DNA from: Dastarcus helophoroides
Lineage: Eukaryota; Arthropoda; Insecta; Coleoptera; Bothrideridae
NCBI GenBank assembly: GCA_028583605.1
Contig: CM053333.1
Location: forward strand, 7,892,638-7,956,637
DNA length: 64,000 nucleotides
Direction: 5' to 3'
Position numbers and translations under genes: made by a program
Notes under the pieces: model-generated
Told to the model about the DNA's origin: nothing
The model's input: only the letters and a program-made list of their open reading frames with translations
Databases searched by the model: none
Shown here: positions 12,985 through 26,053 of the stretch, piece after piece
Layout: every line of letters begins with the position of its first letter
How positions within the stretch are numbered: position 1 is the stretch's first letter

Positions 12985-13095
12985 GTTACAAACAGCGATT
13001 GACAAATGAAGGCAATCACTACTTGGGGCAATCGATAAAAGTTTGTCAATCCTTAATAGAAGGTTACAAAAAAATTTAGAATTCTGGAAGCAGTA
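12985..13095 (+). repeat. Dispersed repeat R, copy 1
   Basis: CAAACAGCGATTGAC, CTTGGGGCAATC, AATCCTTAATAGAAGGT, AATTTAGAATTCTGGAAG, AACTGGCGAAGAAA. It matches, word by word, the reverse of 62992-63110 and the left of 63200-63285. Confidence 0.65.
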
Positions 13096-13149
13096 ACTGG
13101 CGAAGAAAAAACCAATAAAACATGAATAAAAAATTTTCAACGAAAATCG

Positions 13150-14570
13150 AAGTAAGATTTTTCAAAAATGTCATTCAGAAAGTATAAATCTGGATAAAAA
13201 CTCAAAATCCTTCTAAATATGCAAATGTTTAAAAACAATTCTTTTAAAAAAGGCAAATTTAGGAAAAAAATAGGTATACATTTTTGATAAGAAGGGAAAT
13301 TAAAAACAATGTGAGATTTTCAAAAGTAAGTCAAACATCTTAAAAAGGTCAAAATTTTTCAAAAAATTCAAAATGAAGTCAATGTATTTAAAAGTTAATC
13401 CAAATTTTGAAAAGGAATGAAAGTTCAGAAATGTTGAAATTTCGGGAAAAGTGAAAATGGTTCAAATTTTCAAATTTAATTTAAAATTTCGAGAAAAAGT
13501 TAAAATTTTGGCAGTCAAGTTTTCTAACCCAAATGAACATTCCGAGCGAAGTCAAAATTCCAAATAAAGTGGATATTTTCAAATGTCACAATTTTCAAAA
13601 AAGGCGAAATTGTGAAATAAGGTAAAATTTTAAAAAAGTGGAATTGTTCAATAAAAATCGACTTCTTCAAAAACAGTTGGGGTTTTTAAAAGGTCAATAT
13701 TTTAAAATATAAGTCTAAATATTTAATAGAAGTCAGTATTTATAAAATATATATAGATTTTCAAAAAAGTCGAAATTTTCAAAAAAGTCGAAATATTCAA
13801 AAGAAGTCGATATTTTTCCATAAAAAAAGACGAAATGTTTAACAGTGATCCAAATTTTCAAAAAACACGAAATCCTTCTAAATATTCAAAACTTTTAAAA
13901 ACAATTCTTTTAAAAAGGCAAACTTAGGGGGAAAAAAAAGCTACAAATTTTTGATAAGGGAAATTAAAAAAATGTGAGACTTTCAAAAGTAGGTCAAACA
14001 TCTTAAAAAGGTCGACATTTTTCAAAAAATTCAAAACTTCAAAATAAAGTCAATATATTCAAAAGTTAATCTATATTTTGAAAAGGAGTGGCAGTTCAGA
14101 AATGTTGAAATTTAGGAAAAAGTAAAAAAGGTCCAAATTTTCAAATTTAAGTTAAAATTTCGAGAAAAAGTCAAAATGTTGGAAGTCGAGATTTTCTAAC
14201 TCAAGTGAACATTCCGAGCGAAGTCGAAATTCCGAAAAAAGTGAATGTTTTCAAATGTTAAAATTTTCAAAAAGGTCGAAATTTTGAAATTTTGAAATAG
14301 GCTGAAATTTAAAAAAAGTGGAATTGTTCAATAGAAATCGACTTCTTCAAAAACAGTTAGGGTTTTTAAAAGATCTATATTTTAAAATATAAGTCTAAAT
14401 ATTTAATAGAGGTCGGTATTTAAAAAAAATACATAGATTTTCAAAAAAGTCGAAATTTTCAAAAAAGTCGAAATATTCAAAAGAAGTCGATATTTTCCCA
14501 TAAAACAAGTCGAAATGTTTAAAAGTGATCCAAATTTTCAAAAAAAAAAAGAAAAGGAGAAATTAAAAAA
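13150..14570. repeat. ~670-bp tandem duplication, A-rich
   Basis: ATCCTTCTAAATAT occurs at 13207 and 13873 (666 bp), ATTCCGAGCG at 13539 and 14211 (672 bp). Two copies, with short indels. Low-complexity DNA of the same vocabulary surrounds it from 12480 to 14720. Confidence 0.8.
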
Positions 14571-14926
14571 AAAGGCGATTCAAAATTTCAAAAAAAATGA
14601 AAAGGAGAATTAAAAAAATTTTGAGATTTTGAATAGGCGGAATTTTCAGAAAAGTCAAAATTACCAAATCTAAATTTAAAATAGGAAGTTGAAATTTTTA
14701 TTAAACAAAATCGATTTTTTGTATTATTTTTGTAATATTGAAAAGTAATTGAAAATGTAATTGATTTGTAATTAATTCTTTTTTGTAAGTAATGGCTAAT
14801 TGAATTCCTTTTAAGCAACAGTAATGTAATTTGAAGTAATTTCATTCCTTTTTCTGAAATAGTAATGGGTAATGTAATGATTCATTTTTAAAAGTAATTT
14901 GCTTAGCTCTGACACTACATAACATA

Positions 14927-16232
14927 CGAGGTGTGTTCAAACAGTAAGTTGACTTTTCAAGTTTCGCGGGCAACGTACATTCGATTATCAAATTTTTGTT
15001 GTTGTTGTTGTTGTGTTGGTACATATATCCCACATATGTTCACAGTTTCAAGTACATAGCATACTTAATTTGTTTTTGACAGAGATAAAAAGGGCAGACG
15101 TATTTTGTTGTGCTCAGCGATTTTCTATTATTATAAAAAATGGAGCAAAAAACGTGCATCAAATTTTGTGTGAAAAATGAAATCAAGTACTCTAAAACAC
15201 TTGAAATGTTGACAGTGGCGTACAGTGAGTCTGCTCTAAGTAAAAAAAAAATGTTTGCAAGTGATACAAACTCTTCCAAGATTGCCGAGAAGAAGCCGAC
15301 GGCGAACTTCGCTCTAGACGCCCCAGCGCATCAACAACAGAGGATGTCGTCGAAGCTGTGAAGAAAATTGTTTTTGAAAATCGTCGAATTACCATCATAG
15401 AAGTTGCTGAGGATGTTGGCATATCAGTCGACTCGTGTCATGCAATTTTTTCGGATGTTTTGGGCATGAGACAACTGTCAGCGAAATTTGTTCTGAAACC
15501 TCTGAATTTTGATCAGAAGAACCCTTGCATGGGCATCGCTCAGAAGCTCTTGAATGACATCAGTGATGATCCTGATTTGCTCAAAAGGGTCATAGCTGGT
15601 GACGAATGACGGGTATATGGTTAGGAAGTCGAAACCAAATCCCAATTGTCCCAATGGAAGCACCCAGGAAACCCAAGACCGAAAAAAGCACCCCAAGTCC
15701 GATCAAATGTTAAAGTTTTGCTCACTGTTTTTTTCGACTACCATGGCGTAGTGCATCAGGAGTTTTTGCCTCAAGGTCGTACGGTCAATAAGGAGTATTA
15801 CCTCAAATTTATGCGAGAAGCAATACGAAATAAAACGTCCGGAATTGTGGCTTTTGCATCACGATAATGCCCCTGCTCATTCATCGTTGCTTGCGAGAGG
15901 TTTTTTGGCTAAAAACAACACGACAATCATGCCTCAGCCACCATATTCACCGGATTTGGCGCCCTGCGACTTTTTCTTGTTCCCAAAATTTAAAAAACCA
16001 ATGAAAGAACGGAGATTTGCAACGATTGATGAAATAAAAGCTGCATCGCTAGAGGAACTCAAGGCTGTACCAAAAACTGCTGATGAGAAATGCTTTAAAG
16101 ATTGGAAAAAGCGTTGGCACAAGTGGATTGTATCTGAGGGTGATTACTTTGAAGGGGACGGTATAAATATTGATGAATAAATAAATATTTTTTCATAAAG
16201 ATATAGTCACCTTACTTTTTGAAGATACCTCG
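14927..16232 (+). mobile_element. mariner transposon, full length, inactive
   Basis: 1306 bp, the normal mariner size, inside TA dinucleotides (14925-14926 and 16233-16234). The ends are inverted repeats of roughly 30 bp (CGAGGTGTGTTCAAACAGTA at the left; CGAGGTATCTTCAAAAAGTA read from the right). A GTT microsatellite lies in the 5' leader near 15000. This is the only element here whose both ends, target duplication and coding region can all be placed. Confidence 0.92.
15140..16180 (+). pseudogene. mariner transposase (two frameshifts, one stop)
   Basis: The reading starts at ATG 15140 with the N-terminal DNA-binding part. It shifts frame near 15340-15360 to VEVAEDVGIS-like sequence and reaches the first catalytic Asp in VIAGDE at about 15600. 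TGA at 15607-15609 replaces the usual Thr-Trp region of GDETW. It resumes as WKHPGNPRPKKAPQVRSN, VLLTVFFDYHGVVHQEFLPQ and NKEYYLKFM, and shifts again near 15845. The end carries HHDNAPAHSS and YSPDLAPCDFFLFPKF, with 34 residues between the second and third Asp, the mariner D34D spacing. It stops at 16178-16180. It cannot encode an active enzyme as read. Confidence 0.9.
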
Positions 16233-16234
16233 TA

Positions 16235-17940
16235 CATAATGACAATGACATCTATAATTGTTGGGTGTTGAAGCTTTTAAACTCGGTTGGTATTGAGCGA
16301 CTTAATTAATGATTTTCGGTTGCGGCAAGCAGCATTAACAGGGAAAGAATCGAGTGTGCCACAACAGTCTAGCAAAAATAGTTGGCAGGTGTCAAAATTG
16401 TTGACACTTATTCAATTGAGCGTTTACAAAAGGTTTATAGCTTTTGAAGATGAATACAAAAGAAGTAATCTTGCTAAAATCTATATTTTCAAGAAGTGGA
16501 ATTCTTTCATCGGTGTATTATGGGCCTACATACAATATTTTTTTTTTATTTTGAATGAAACCGTTGTTATACGTAAAAAATACTAATTAGTTTTGTATTA
16601 CCTAAAGATAACAATTTCGTTCAAAATTTAAAGCATTATAATAAATCGCTTGCATTCGTTGGAGGTTTCTAAAGGATGAACTATAATGAATAGTCGTCGT
16701 CAAAACATCATAAGTCTAGCCACATCTTAAATTCAATACTTAGTCAAAAATCGAGTGAATGATTTCGAAGTTTACAAAATAGTAAAACAAGAAAATTGAT
16801 AAAAAGATTTATTCCTTTTTTAGATCCTTATTGAGTCGACAAGACACTATTTTCGTTAGATGTCATAAGGAAACATTTTAAGATTTTAAGGTCTTTTTTT
16901 TTCTTTTAAGGTTAAATACATATTTTACGGTCGTGGGTCAAAAAATGTTTTCATTTTATTTGTTTAAATACTATATTTTCCAAATGAGGGTGAAACTAAA
17001 ATAAATTTGGTGTTTTAAAAAAAGTTGTTCCACTGTTAGTTAGTAATACGATAATAGTACATACAGGTCTCGCTTTAGCCGAGCAGGGTTCGGTGGCTAA
17101 CATTTGCCCAACGAAGGGTAATTTAATTGGTTTATCGAAACAACATTCTGTAAGTGTCACATTGGGCGACAGCCAAAAGCTAACTCTATTATATCTACAT
17201 CATCGGAATCTAATTTACTACACAATAAATGTGCTGAAATTGATTGTATTTTGTCCCTTTTGAGATGAGCTCTATTTTATGTTCAAACCAACCCTTAATT
17301 ATCGTTTAGGCGAGAAGGACGGAAGTAAGAATAAATGATTAAACAATAATGAATTCGAGCGTCGTTGTCAAGCTAAAATTCGAGGCATGAGAGATACATA
17401 TATATGTATAATTGCAACCCTAAAATGCAATCGATTGAGCTCAAATGGTACGGTCTTCGAAGGGAGAGCTGCTCTGTATGGTGGTTAGATATAAGACACT
17501 GCACTGAATGAATTCCCGATGATTAATTCGTAGCGAGCGGTAAGCGGATTTTATTATCAGTAAAAGGCTAAACCGTGGTCTACAAGCCACAATCTTAGGG
17601 GAAAAGTCACGGATATTTTCCCTCATCTATTTTTATCCTCGGGGTGATGTGCGATATTTAGGCTTCATTTTTCTTTTTAATTTACCCCCACATGGGAAGT
17701 ATTATACTGCACACAATTTTGAGTCATATACGAGTTTTTTTTTTAATATTTCACGCCTCATATTCGATTTTAATGTAAGTTCGTTTCAATGAAAACTATC
17801 CACCCTAAATAACATTTTAGATCATCACTTTTGGGAAAAACACAAAAACACGTCTATAAATCTACTCAAGGATACATCTTTTGTCTTATCTATATTGAGT
17901 GTAACTGTCATTTTGCCCCTTCATTTAAAATTTTAAAAAA
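16235..17940. other. Unassigned single-copy-looking DNA
   Basis: Balanced composition compared with its surroundings and no match to the repeat families of this window. Two short frames (16287-16586 plus, 17441-17626 minus) have no recognisable motif and no convincing splice context. Confidence 0.5.
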
Positions 17941-19849
17941 CCCAATTTCGTAATTTAGGTTTCGACAAACAAACATCGATTTCTATAATATCGACTTTTT
18001 TTCAAAATTTTCGATATTTCGAAATTCGACCTTTTTGAAATACAAATCTTGTCCCCTAAAACCAAAAAATATTAAAAAACACAACACAGGTTGCTCTCTG
18101 GAGATGATAGATTGGCTACCCAAACGCGTAGAGCAACCTTTGTTGTGTTTTTAAATCTTTCTTGGTTTCAAAGGACAAGATTTGTATTTCAATTTTTGAA
18201 GATAACCAAGGAACCAAAATTCGACTTTTTTAAAAATCTTTACTTCAAAATTTCTCCATTTATGAGAATTTTTGCTTTTTTTGAAATTTCGATTGTTCTT
18301 GTTAGAAAATTTCCGCTTTTTTTGAAAATTTAGTTTTTTTTAAATGCTGATCTTTTAAAGAATTCAACTTTTATTGAATATTAAGACTTTTTTAGAATTT
18401 TGATTTGTTTTTAAGACTTCAATTATTTTTTTTTGAAAATTTCGACTTTTTCGCAAAATTTTACCTTAATTTTAAATATTTTAACTTTCTTCTAAATTTT
18501 TACTTAGGCATATCTACTAAATTTTGGCTCTTTTCCAAAACTTCGACTTGTTAATTAGTACTTTTTTGAAAAAGTCCAAGATTTTTAAATTTAGCCATTT
18601 TTGAAAATTTTCACTTTTTCTGAAAACTTCCAATTTTTCTGAATTTTATTAAGGTTTCTTAATTTCCATAAACAATTTTAAAAATCTAAATTTATTTATA
18701 ACTTTGCACTTCTCGTCAAGTATCATCATTAAAACTAATGGGGGTAGGCAGGATTTCGTTCAGGGAGATGCTAGAATCATTTTGAAAAATTGATTAAAAA
18801 AAAGAAAATCGGAAAACCTTCCATTTTAGTATAAGTGTATTTTCATTTAACTCCATGACTTTTCAGATTAACTTTGAAATTTGAAAATAAAGCCGAACTT
18901 TGCGAAACAAGTCAGAAAACTCAATCTAAATAAAAACCGAACATTTCGGAAAGTTTCGAAAACTATCGAAATTTCGAAGATTTCGAAAAATAACGATTTG
19001 TCGAATTGTCGAGAAAAAAGTTGAAATCTCTTGAAGAAAAGTGAACATTTTCAAGAAAAAGTTTAATTTTGAGAGAGACGAATTTCGAGAGAGACGAATT
19101 TCGAGAGACGAATTTCGAGAAAAAAACGAATTATGGGAAAAGTTGGAATGTTTAGAAAATGGTGTTTAAAATAAAACGTTTCGAAAAATCTCAAAAAAAT
19201 GTTGAAAATTTAAAAATATTATATTTTTAATGTTTTGTGAAAACATTTTTCACTGTAAGTGGAGATTTTCAGAAGCATAAAACATTTTTATATGAAGTAC
19301 GAGTCAAAATTTCCAGAATAAGATAAATTTTGAGAAACATGAAATTTTCGGAAATTTTAATTTAAGAAAAATCAGAAAAAACCGAATATTAAAACAATTA
19401 AAGTTCAATTTTGAAAGAAAAAATTAGAATAAAGTCGTAATTTCGAAAGCGACGAATTTTGAGATAAAACCCTATTTTGGGAAAGGATTGTTTAGAAAAC
19501 CAAAATCGAATAATCACGCAACCTTTCGGAAGAACTCGAAAAGTGCTGAAATTTCTAAAAATGCCAAAATATTTCCAAAGGTCAAATATAGTGGAAAAAT
19601 TCGCAATTTCCAAAAGCACTTCTCGAAATGTTTATTTTTTTATTCTAATTTTGACATAATATTTAAATTTCAATTCAATTCAATTACAAAAAATGTTTTT
19701 CTCAAAATTACCCAGAAATATTTTTCTCACCATTTTTAATTTTCGATAATCTGCCGATAAAATTTAGAGAAAACAGACGAATTTCGAGAAAATTGAAATT
19801 TAAAGGAAAAGCCAATTTCGAGGAAAAAGTCCAGAAAGTTGCAGAAACT
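17941..19849. repeat. Low-complexity TTTTCGAAATTT DNA, non-tandem
   Basis: Same vocabulary as the arrays but no clear period. T-rich before about 18720, A-rich from 18880 to 19800. ACGAATTTCGAGAGAG is repeated three times at 19075-19120. Confidence 0.6.
18040..18215 (+). repeat. Foldback repeat copy
   Basis: AATCTTGTCCCCTGAAACC at the left, TTGCTCTCTGGAGATGATAG in the middle (core altered, CTGGAGA), CGCGTAGAGCAACC and the GATAACCAAGGAACC tail at the right. It lies inside T-rich low-complexity DNA. Confidence 0.7.
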
Positions 19850-22800
19850 AAAACTCTCTAAAATCTTCAAATTTTTGTAAATTAAACTTTTTGAACAATT
19901 CGCCTTTTTTGGAAAATTTCCAATATTTTAGGAACTCTTATATACAAAATTGACTCTAATTTAAAAAATTCGATTTTTCTTTAAAGATTGAATTTTCCGA
20001 AATTTACACTGCTTTGAAATTTTCGATCTTTTTTTATAATTAAAGGTTTTCTGAAAATGTCGACATTTTATTATCAAGATTTCGATTTTCTCTTGAAATG
20101 TTGACTTTTTCAAATTCTCGACCATTTTTTAGAATTTTGACTCTTTTTAAAAATCCTGAACCTTTTTCGAATCTTCAAATTTTTGTAAATTAAAGTTTTT
20201 GAACAATTCGCCTTTTTTGGAAAATTTCCAATTTTTTAGGAACTCTGATACGCAAAATTGACTGTTATTTAAAAAATTCGATTTTTCTTTAAAGATTGTT
20301 TTTTCCAAAATTTACACTTCTTTGAAATTTTCGATCTTTTTTTAGAAATTCCGCTCTTATGAAAACGTAGACAATTTATAATGAAAATTTCGATTTTCCC
20401 TCGAAATTTTGACTTTTTTCAAACTTTCAACCATTTTTAGAATTTAGACTGCTTTTGAAAATCCGGAACTTTTTTCGAATCGTCAAATTTTTGTATATTA
20501 AATTTTTTGAACAATTCGCCTTTTTTGGAAAATTTCTAATTTTTTTGGGAGCTCTCATACGCAAATTTGACTCTTATTTAAAAAATTCGATTTTCTTTGA
20601 AAAGTTGAATTTTTCCGAAATTTATACTTCTTTGAAATTTTCGATCTTTTTGAGGATTTCGGCTTTTCTGAAAATGTTGACATTTTATTATCAAGATTTC
20701 GGTTTTCTCTCGAAATGTTGACTTTTTCTTTCAAACTCTCGACCATTTTTTAGAATTTTGACTCTTTTTAAAAATCCTGAACTTTTTTCGAATCTTCAAA
20801 TTTTTGTAAATTAAAGTTTTCGAACAATTCGCCTTTTTTGGAAAATTTCCAATTTTTTAGGAACTCTGATACGCAAAATTGACTGTTATTTAAAAAATTC
20901 GATTTTTCTTTAAAGATTGTTTTTTCCAAAATTTACACTTCTTTGAAATTTTCGATCTTTTTTTAGAAATTCTGCTCTTATGAAAACGTAGACAATTTAT
21001 AATGAAAATTTCGATTTTCCCTCGAAATTTTGACTTTTTTCAAACTTTCAACCATTTTTAGAATTTAGACTGCTTTTGAAAATCCGGAACTTTTTTCGAA
21101 TCGTCAAATTTTTGTAAATTACATTTTTTGAACAATTCGCCTTTTTTGGAAAATTTCTAATTTTTTTGGGAGCTCTCATACGCAAATTTGACTCTTATTT
21201 AAAACATTCGATTTTCTTTGAAAAGTTGAATTTTTCCGAAATTTATACTTCTTTGAAATTTTCGATCTTTTTGAGGATTTCGACTTTTCTGAAAATGTTG
21301 ACATTTTATTATCAAAATTTCGATTTTCTCCCGAAATTTTGACTTTTTTCAAACTCTAGACTATTTTTTAATATTTTGACTGTTTTCAAAAATCCTGAAC
21401 TTTTTTCGAATCTCCAAATTTTTGTAAATTTAATTTTTTAAGGAATTTGCCTTTTCAGAAAATTTCTAATTTTTTTGGGAGCTCTAATACGCAAATTTGA
21501 CTCTTATTTAAAAAATTCGATTTTTCTTTGAAAAGTTGAATTTTTCCGAAATTTATACTTCTTTGAAATTTTCGATCTTCTTTCAGGATTTCGGCTTTGC
21601 TGAAAATGTCGCATTTTATAATCAACAGTTCAATTTTCTTTCCAAATTTTAACTTTTTTCAAACTCTTAACCATTTTTTAAAATTTCGACTGTTTTTGAA
21701 AATCCTGAACTTTTTTCGAATCTTCAAATTTTTGTAAATTAAATTTTTAGAAAATTTGAGTTTTTTTGGAAAATTCTTATTTTTTGATTATTCTGATATG
21801 CCAATTTGACTCTTATTTAAAAAATTCGATTTTTCTTAGTTAATTTGGATTTTTCGGAAATTTATACTTCCTTGAAATTTTCGATCTTTTTTTTTTGGAA
21901 ATTCCTCTTTTTTGCAAATGTCGACATTATGAAAATTTCGATTTTCTCTCGAAATTTTAACTTTTTCAAACTCTCGACCATTTTTTAAAAAATTGACTAT
22001 TTGTGAAAATCTTGAATCTTGCATCTTCAAATTTTTGTAAAATAATAAGTTTTTGATTAATTCGCCTCTTTCAGAAAATTTCCAATTTCTTGAGAACTCT
22101 GTTATGCAAATTTGACTCTTATTTAAAAAATTCGATTTGTATTTGAATAGTTGGATTTTTCGAAATTTAAATTTCTTTGAAATTTTCGATCTTTTTTTAG
22201 AAATTCCTCTTTTATTAAAATGTCGACATATTATTATGAAAATTTCTATTTTCTTGCGAAATTTTGACTTTTTTCAAAATGTCGATTATTTTTTAAAATT
22301 TTGACTGTATTTGAAAAGTCTAAACTTTTTTCGAATCTTCAAATGTTTGTAAATCAAATTTTTGTAAATTAAATCTTTCAAAGAATTCGCCTTTTTTGGA
22401 AAATTTTCGATATTTTGGGAACTCTGATATGCAAAACTGACTCTAATTTAAAAAATTCGATTTTTCTTTGAAAAGTTTGGATTTTCCGAAATTTATACTT
22501 TTTTGAAATTGTCGATCTTTTTTGAGAAATTCTGCTTTTATGAAAATGTCGACATTTTATTATGAAAATTTTGATTTTCTCTCGAAATTTTGACTATTTT
22601 CAAACCTAGACAATTTTTTGAAATTTTGACCGTTTTTGAAAATCCTGAACTTTTTTGAATCTTTAAATTTTTGTAAATCAAATTTTTGTAAATTGAATCT
22701 TTTGAAGAATTCGTCTTTTTTGGAAAATTTCCAATTTTGTGGGAACTCTGATATGCAATTTGACTCTTATTTAAAAAATTCGATTTTTCTTTGAAAAGTT

Positions 22801-23470
22801 GGATTTTTCGGAAATTTATACTTCTTTGAAATTGTCGATCTTTTCTAAGAAATTTCGCTTTTATGAAAATATCGACATTTTATTATGAAAATTTCGATTC
22901 TCTCGAAATTTTGACTATTTTCAAACCTAGACAATTTTTTGAAATTTTGGCCGTTTTTGAAAATCCTGATCTTTTTTCGAATCTTCAAATTTTTGTAAAT
23001 TAAATTTTCTAAACAATTCTCCTTTTTTGGAAATTTTCCATTTTTTTGAGAACTCTAATTGCAAATTTGACTCTTATTTAAATTTAAATCGAATTTTGAT
23101 TTTTCTTTAAAGATTGTTTTATTTGAACAATTCGCGTTTTTTGAAAATTTTCCAATCTTTTGAGAACTCTGATATGCATTTTTGACTTTTATATAAAAAA
23201 TTCGATTTTTCTTTGAAAAGTTGGATTTTTCCGAAATTTAGATTTCTTTGGAATTTTCGATTTTTTTTTAGAAATTTCGCTTTTATGAAAATGTCGACAT
23301 TTTATTATGAAAATTTCGATTTTCTCTTAAAATTTTAACTTTTTTGAAACTCTAGACCATTTTTTAAAATTTTGACTATTTCTGAAATTCCTCAACTTTT
23401 TTTGAATCTTCAAATTTTTGTAAATTAAATTTTTTGAACAATTTGTACTTTTTCAAAGTTTCGATTTTTA
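19850..23470. repeat. ~310-bp tandem array with ~620-bp dimers, T-rich
   Basis: CTTCAAATTTTTGT-type anchors fall at 19865, 20173, 20481, 20794, 21102, 21412, 21722, 22025, 22337, 22661 and 22983, then 23408: steps of 303-324 bp, with one longer. The units at 20173 and 20794 are much closer to each other than to 20481, and 20481 matches 21102, so a two-unit higher-order repeat exists locally. Confidence 0.85.
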
Positions 23471-23489
23471 TTTAGAATTTGCGCTTTTT

Positions 23490-24760
23490 GAAAATGTCAA
23501 CATCTTATCGTCAAAATTTTTCTCGAAGTTTTGATTTTTTTCAAAACATTGAGTATTATTATCAAAATTTCGACTTTTTCTCAAACAAAGCCTTGACTGT
23601 TTTTAAAATTTCAAAATTTTTTATAACTTCTATTTTTATTTGGAAATGTCGTTATTTTCACAATAAACACATGATGTTTTCTCATAGTTTTGACTTTTTT
23701 CAAAATATCGAGTACTATTATCGAAATTTCGACTTTTTCTCAAACAAAGCCTTGACTGTTTTCAAAATTTCGAAATTTTTTTAGAACTTCCACTTCTTTG
23801 GAAATGTCGCCATTTTCACATCAAATTTCAACTTTTTCTCGAAGTTTTGACTTTTTTCAAAATATCGAGTATTATTATCAAAATTTAGACTTTTCCTCAA
23901 ACAAAGCCTTGACTGTTTTCAAAATTTCGAAATTTTTTTAGAACTTCCACTTTTTTGGAAATGTCGCCATTTTCACATCAAAATTTCAACTTTTTCTCGA
24001 AGTTTTGACTTTTTTCAAAACATCGAGTATTATTATCAAAATTTCGACTTTTCCTCAAACAAAGCCTTGACTGTTTTCAAAATTTCGAAATTTTTTTAGA
24101 ACTTTCTTGGGAATGTCGCCATTTTCACATCAAAATTTCAACTTTTTCTCGAAGTTTTGACTTTTTTCAAAACATCGAGTATTATTATCAAAATTTCGAC
24201 TTTTCCTCAAACAAAGCCTTGACTGTTTTCAAAATTTCGAAATTTTTTTAGAACTTTGTTTGGAATGTCGCCATTTTCACATCAAAATTTCAACTTTTTC
24301 TCGATGTTTTGACTTTTTTTAAAATATCGACTATTATTATCAGAATTTCGACTTTTCCATAGACAAAGCCTTGACTGTTTTCAAAAGGTCGAATTTTTTT
24401 TAGAACTTCCACTTTTTTGGAAATATCGTTATTTTCACAATACAAATTTGAAGTTTTCTCGAAGTTTTGACTTTTTTCAAAATATTGAGTATCATTATCA
24501 AAATTCTGGCTTTTCCTCAAACAAAGCCTTGACTATTTTCAAGATTTCGAAATATTTTTAGAATTTTCATTTTTTTTAAATGTCGTTATTTTCACAATAA
24601 AAATTTGATGTTTTCTCAAAGCTTTGACTTTTTTTGAAAATATCGAGTATTATTATCACAATTTTGGCGTTTCCTCAAACAAAGCCTTGACTGTTTTTGA
24701 AATTTCGAAATTTTGTTAGAACTTCCACTTTTTTTGGAAATGTCGACATTTTTACATCAA
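23490..24760. repeat. ~157-bp tandem array
   Basis: CCTTGACTG or close variants stand at 23591, 23750, 23907, 24065, 24217, 24369, 24527 and 24685, steps of 152-159 bp. Each unit carries AAATGTCG, CGAAGTTTTGACTTTTTTC and TATTATTATCAAAATTT. The same words occur once in each ~310-bp unit upstream, so this array is probably derived from half of that unit. Confidence 0.87.
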
Positions 24761-25650
24761 TCTACGAATTTCTGTAAAGTTGATTTTTTTGACAAATTTG
24801 CCTTATCCAGAAAATTTTGAATCTGACGTTTTAAATGGTTGGCATTAGAAAGAGGCGGTTTTTAAGTTTGAACTAAAAAATTGCAAAAAAATTCGAGTTT
24901 TAGAATCATTTTCGAGATTAAAATATAAAGGTGGTATTTTCATAAAAAAGAGCTCGAATTTGAAGTAAAAATTTTAGGTTACATGAAAAACCTGAGTTTT
25001 TAAGACAACATTTCGAGAAAAAGAAGCCTTCAATATTTTTGTAATTCACGAACTACTAACATGGCTGATTACCAGGTCCCTATAAAGCACTAGCCCCAGA
25101 GATTTACCCCCTTTGCTTCGCTCTCTCGACGGGCCTGGATATATTATCTTAAATACATTAAAAAATGGCATTTTACTTCGATGTAATTTTTGTTGGAAGC
25201 CGAAAATTAAAAATAATAGTAATAAAACAAAAATTGTAACTTAGGGTTTATCGAGATTTTTATTACAAAAAAGCTTCCCTATTTAATAAAAGCTTTAATA
25301 CACGTTCAGGACAGGTACAATTTTAGCAGATAATAATAAATAAAAAGATGAAAAAGTAAACGATAAATATACTGGTTAGTTTAGAATCTGAATAAAGCAT
25401 GTGAAGAAATAATTATAGAATATAAGTTACCCTTAGGAAAATTAAATTTTACAATAAGTAAACAATATCTATGCTAAACTGCAGACGTAGTGGCCGCAGT
25501 TTCAACCTTCCCATTTTTGTAGTTATCAATTGGCAAAATATTTTGAGCATACGATTTTCAAGTAGCCGCACTTTCAGCAATAGCCGCAATTTATGCAGCC
25601 GCACTTTCAACACAACCTATGTCATAGCGTTAAATTTCTGTCATCGCTGT
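24761..25650. other. AT-rich DNA after the 157-bp array
   Basis: The array vocabulary fades by 24980. 25060-25140 has a GC-richer block (TACCAGGTCCCTATAAAGCA, CGGGCCTGG) that resembles a transposon end. A frame at 25471-25863 is not supported by motifs and runs into the foldback repeat. Confidence 0.4.
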
Positions 25651-25679
25651 CAAATTATCAATTTATTAGTATTACTGAA

Positions 25680-25810
25680 AATCATAGTTTGGCTATCGAA
25701 ACGCGTTAGGGCAACCTTTGTTATGTTTTTTAATCTTTCTTGGTTTCAGGGAACAAGATTTGTATTTCAGTTTTTGAAGATAACCAAGGACCAGTCTGTT
25801 TCATCAAAAG
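25680..25810 (+). repeat. Foldback repeat copy, right half
   Basis: It starts at ATCATAGTTTGGCTATCGAA, then ACGCGTTAGGGCAACC and the CAAGGACCAGTCTGTTTC tail. The left half is missing. It is followed by TGACCGGAAATATTATG, which also borders the element at 7757-8332. Confidence 0.65.
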
Positions 25811-25886
25811 TTTTACTTAAGCAACATTTCCAATATTTATTCTTCATGGTAGACCCTTATTGACCGGAAATATTATGTTTTTTTTT

Positions 25887-26053
25887 AATTTATTTAACAT
25901 TTCTTCGGCCCAGTTTGGAAATATTTAAATTTTTATTGTTTGTTGACAATATTCTAAACAATTTTCGCATTTCAAAAACTGTTTAAAAAATTGTCAACAA
26001 ACCATAACAATTTAAATATTTCCAAACTGGGCCGAAGAAATGTTAAATAAATT
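25887..26053. repeat. Foldback MITE-like element
   Basis: Arms of about 75 bp start AATTTATTTAACATTTCTTC and return GAAGAAATGTTAAATAAATT, with the common block GGCCCAGTTTGGAAATATTT. Nothing codes. The same terminus bounds the element at 7757-8332. Confidence 0.8.

Noticed and set aside
14588..14845. Short frames next to the mariner
   Set aside because: Low-complexity composition; they cross from satellite-like DNA towards the transposon boundary.
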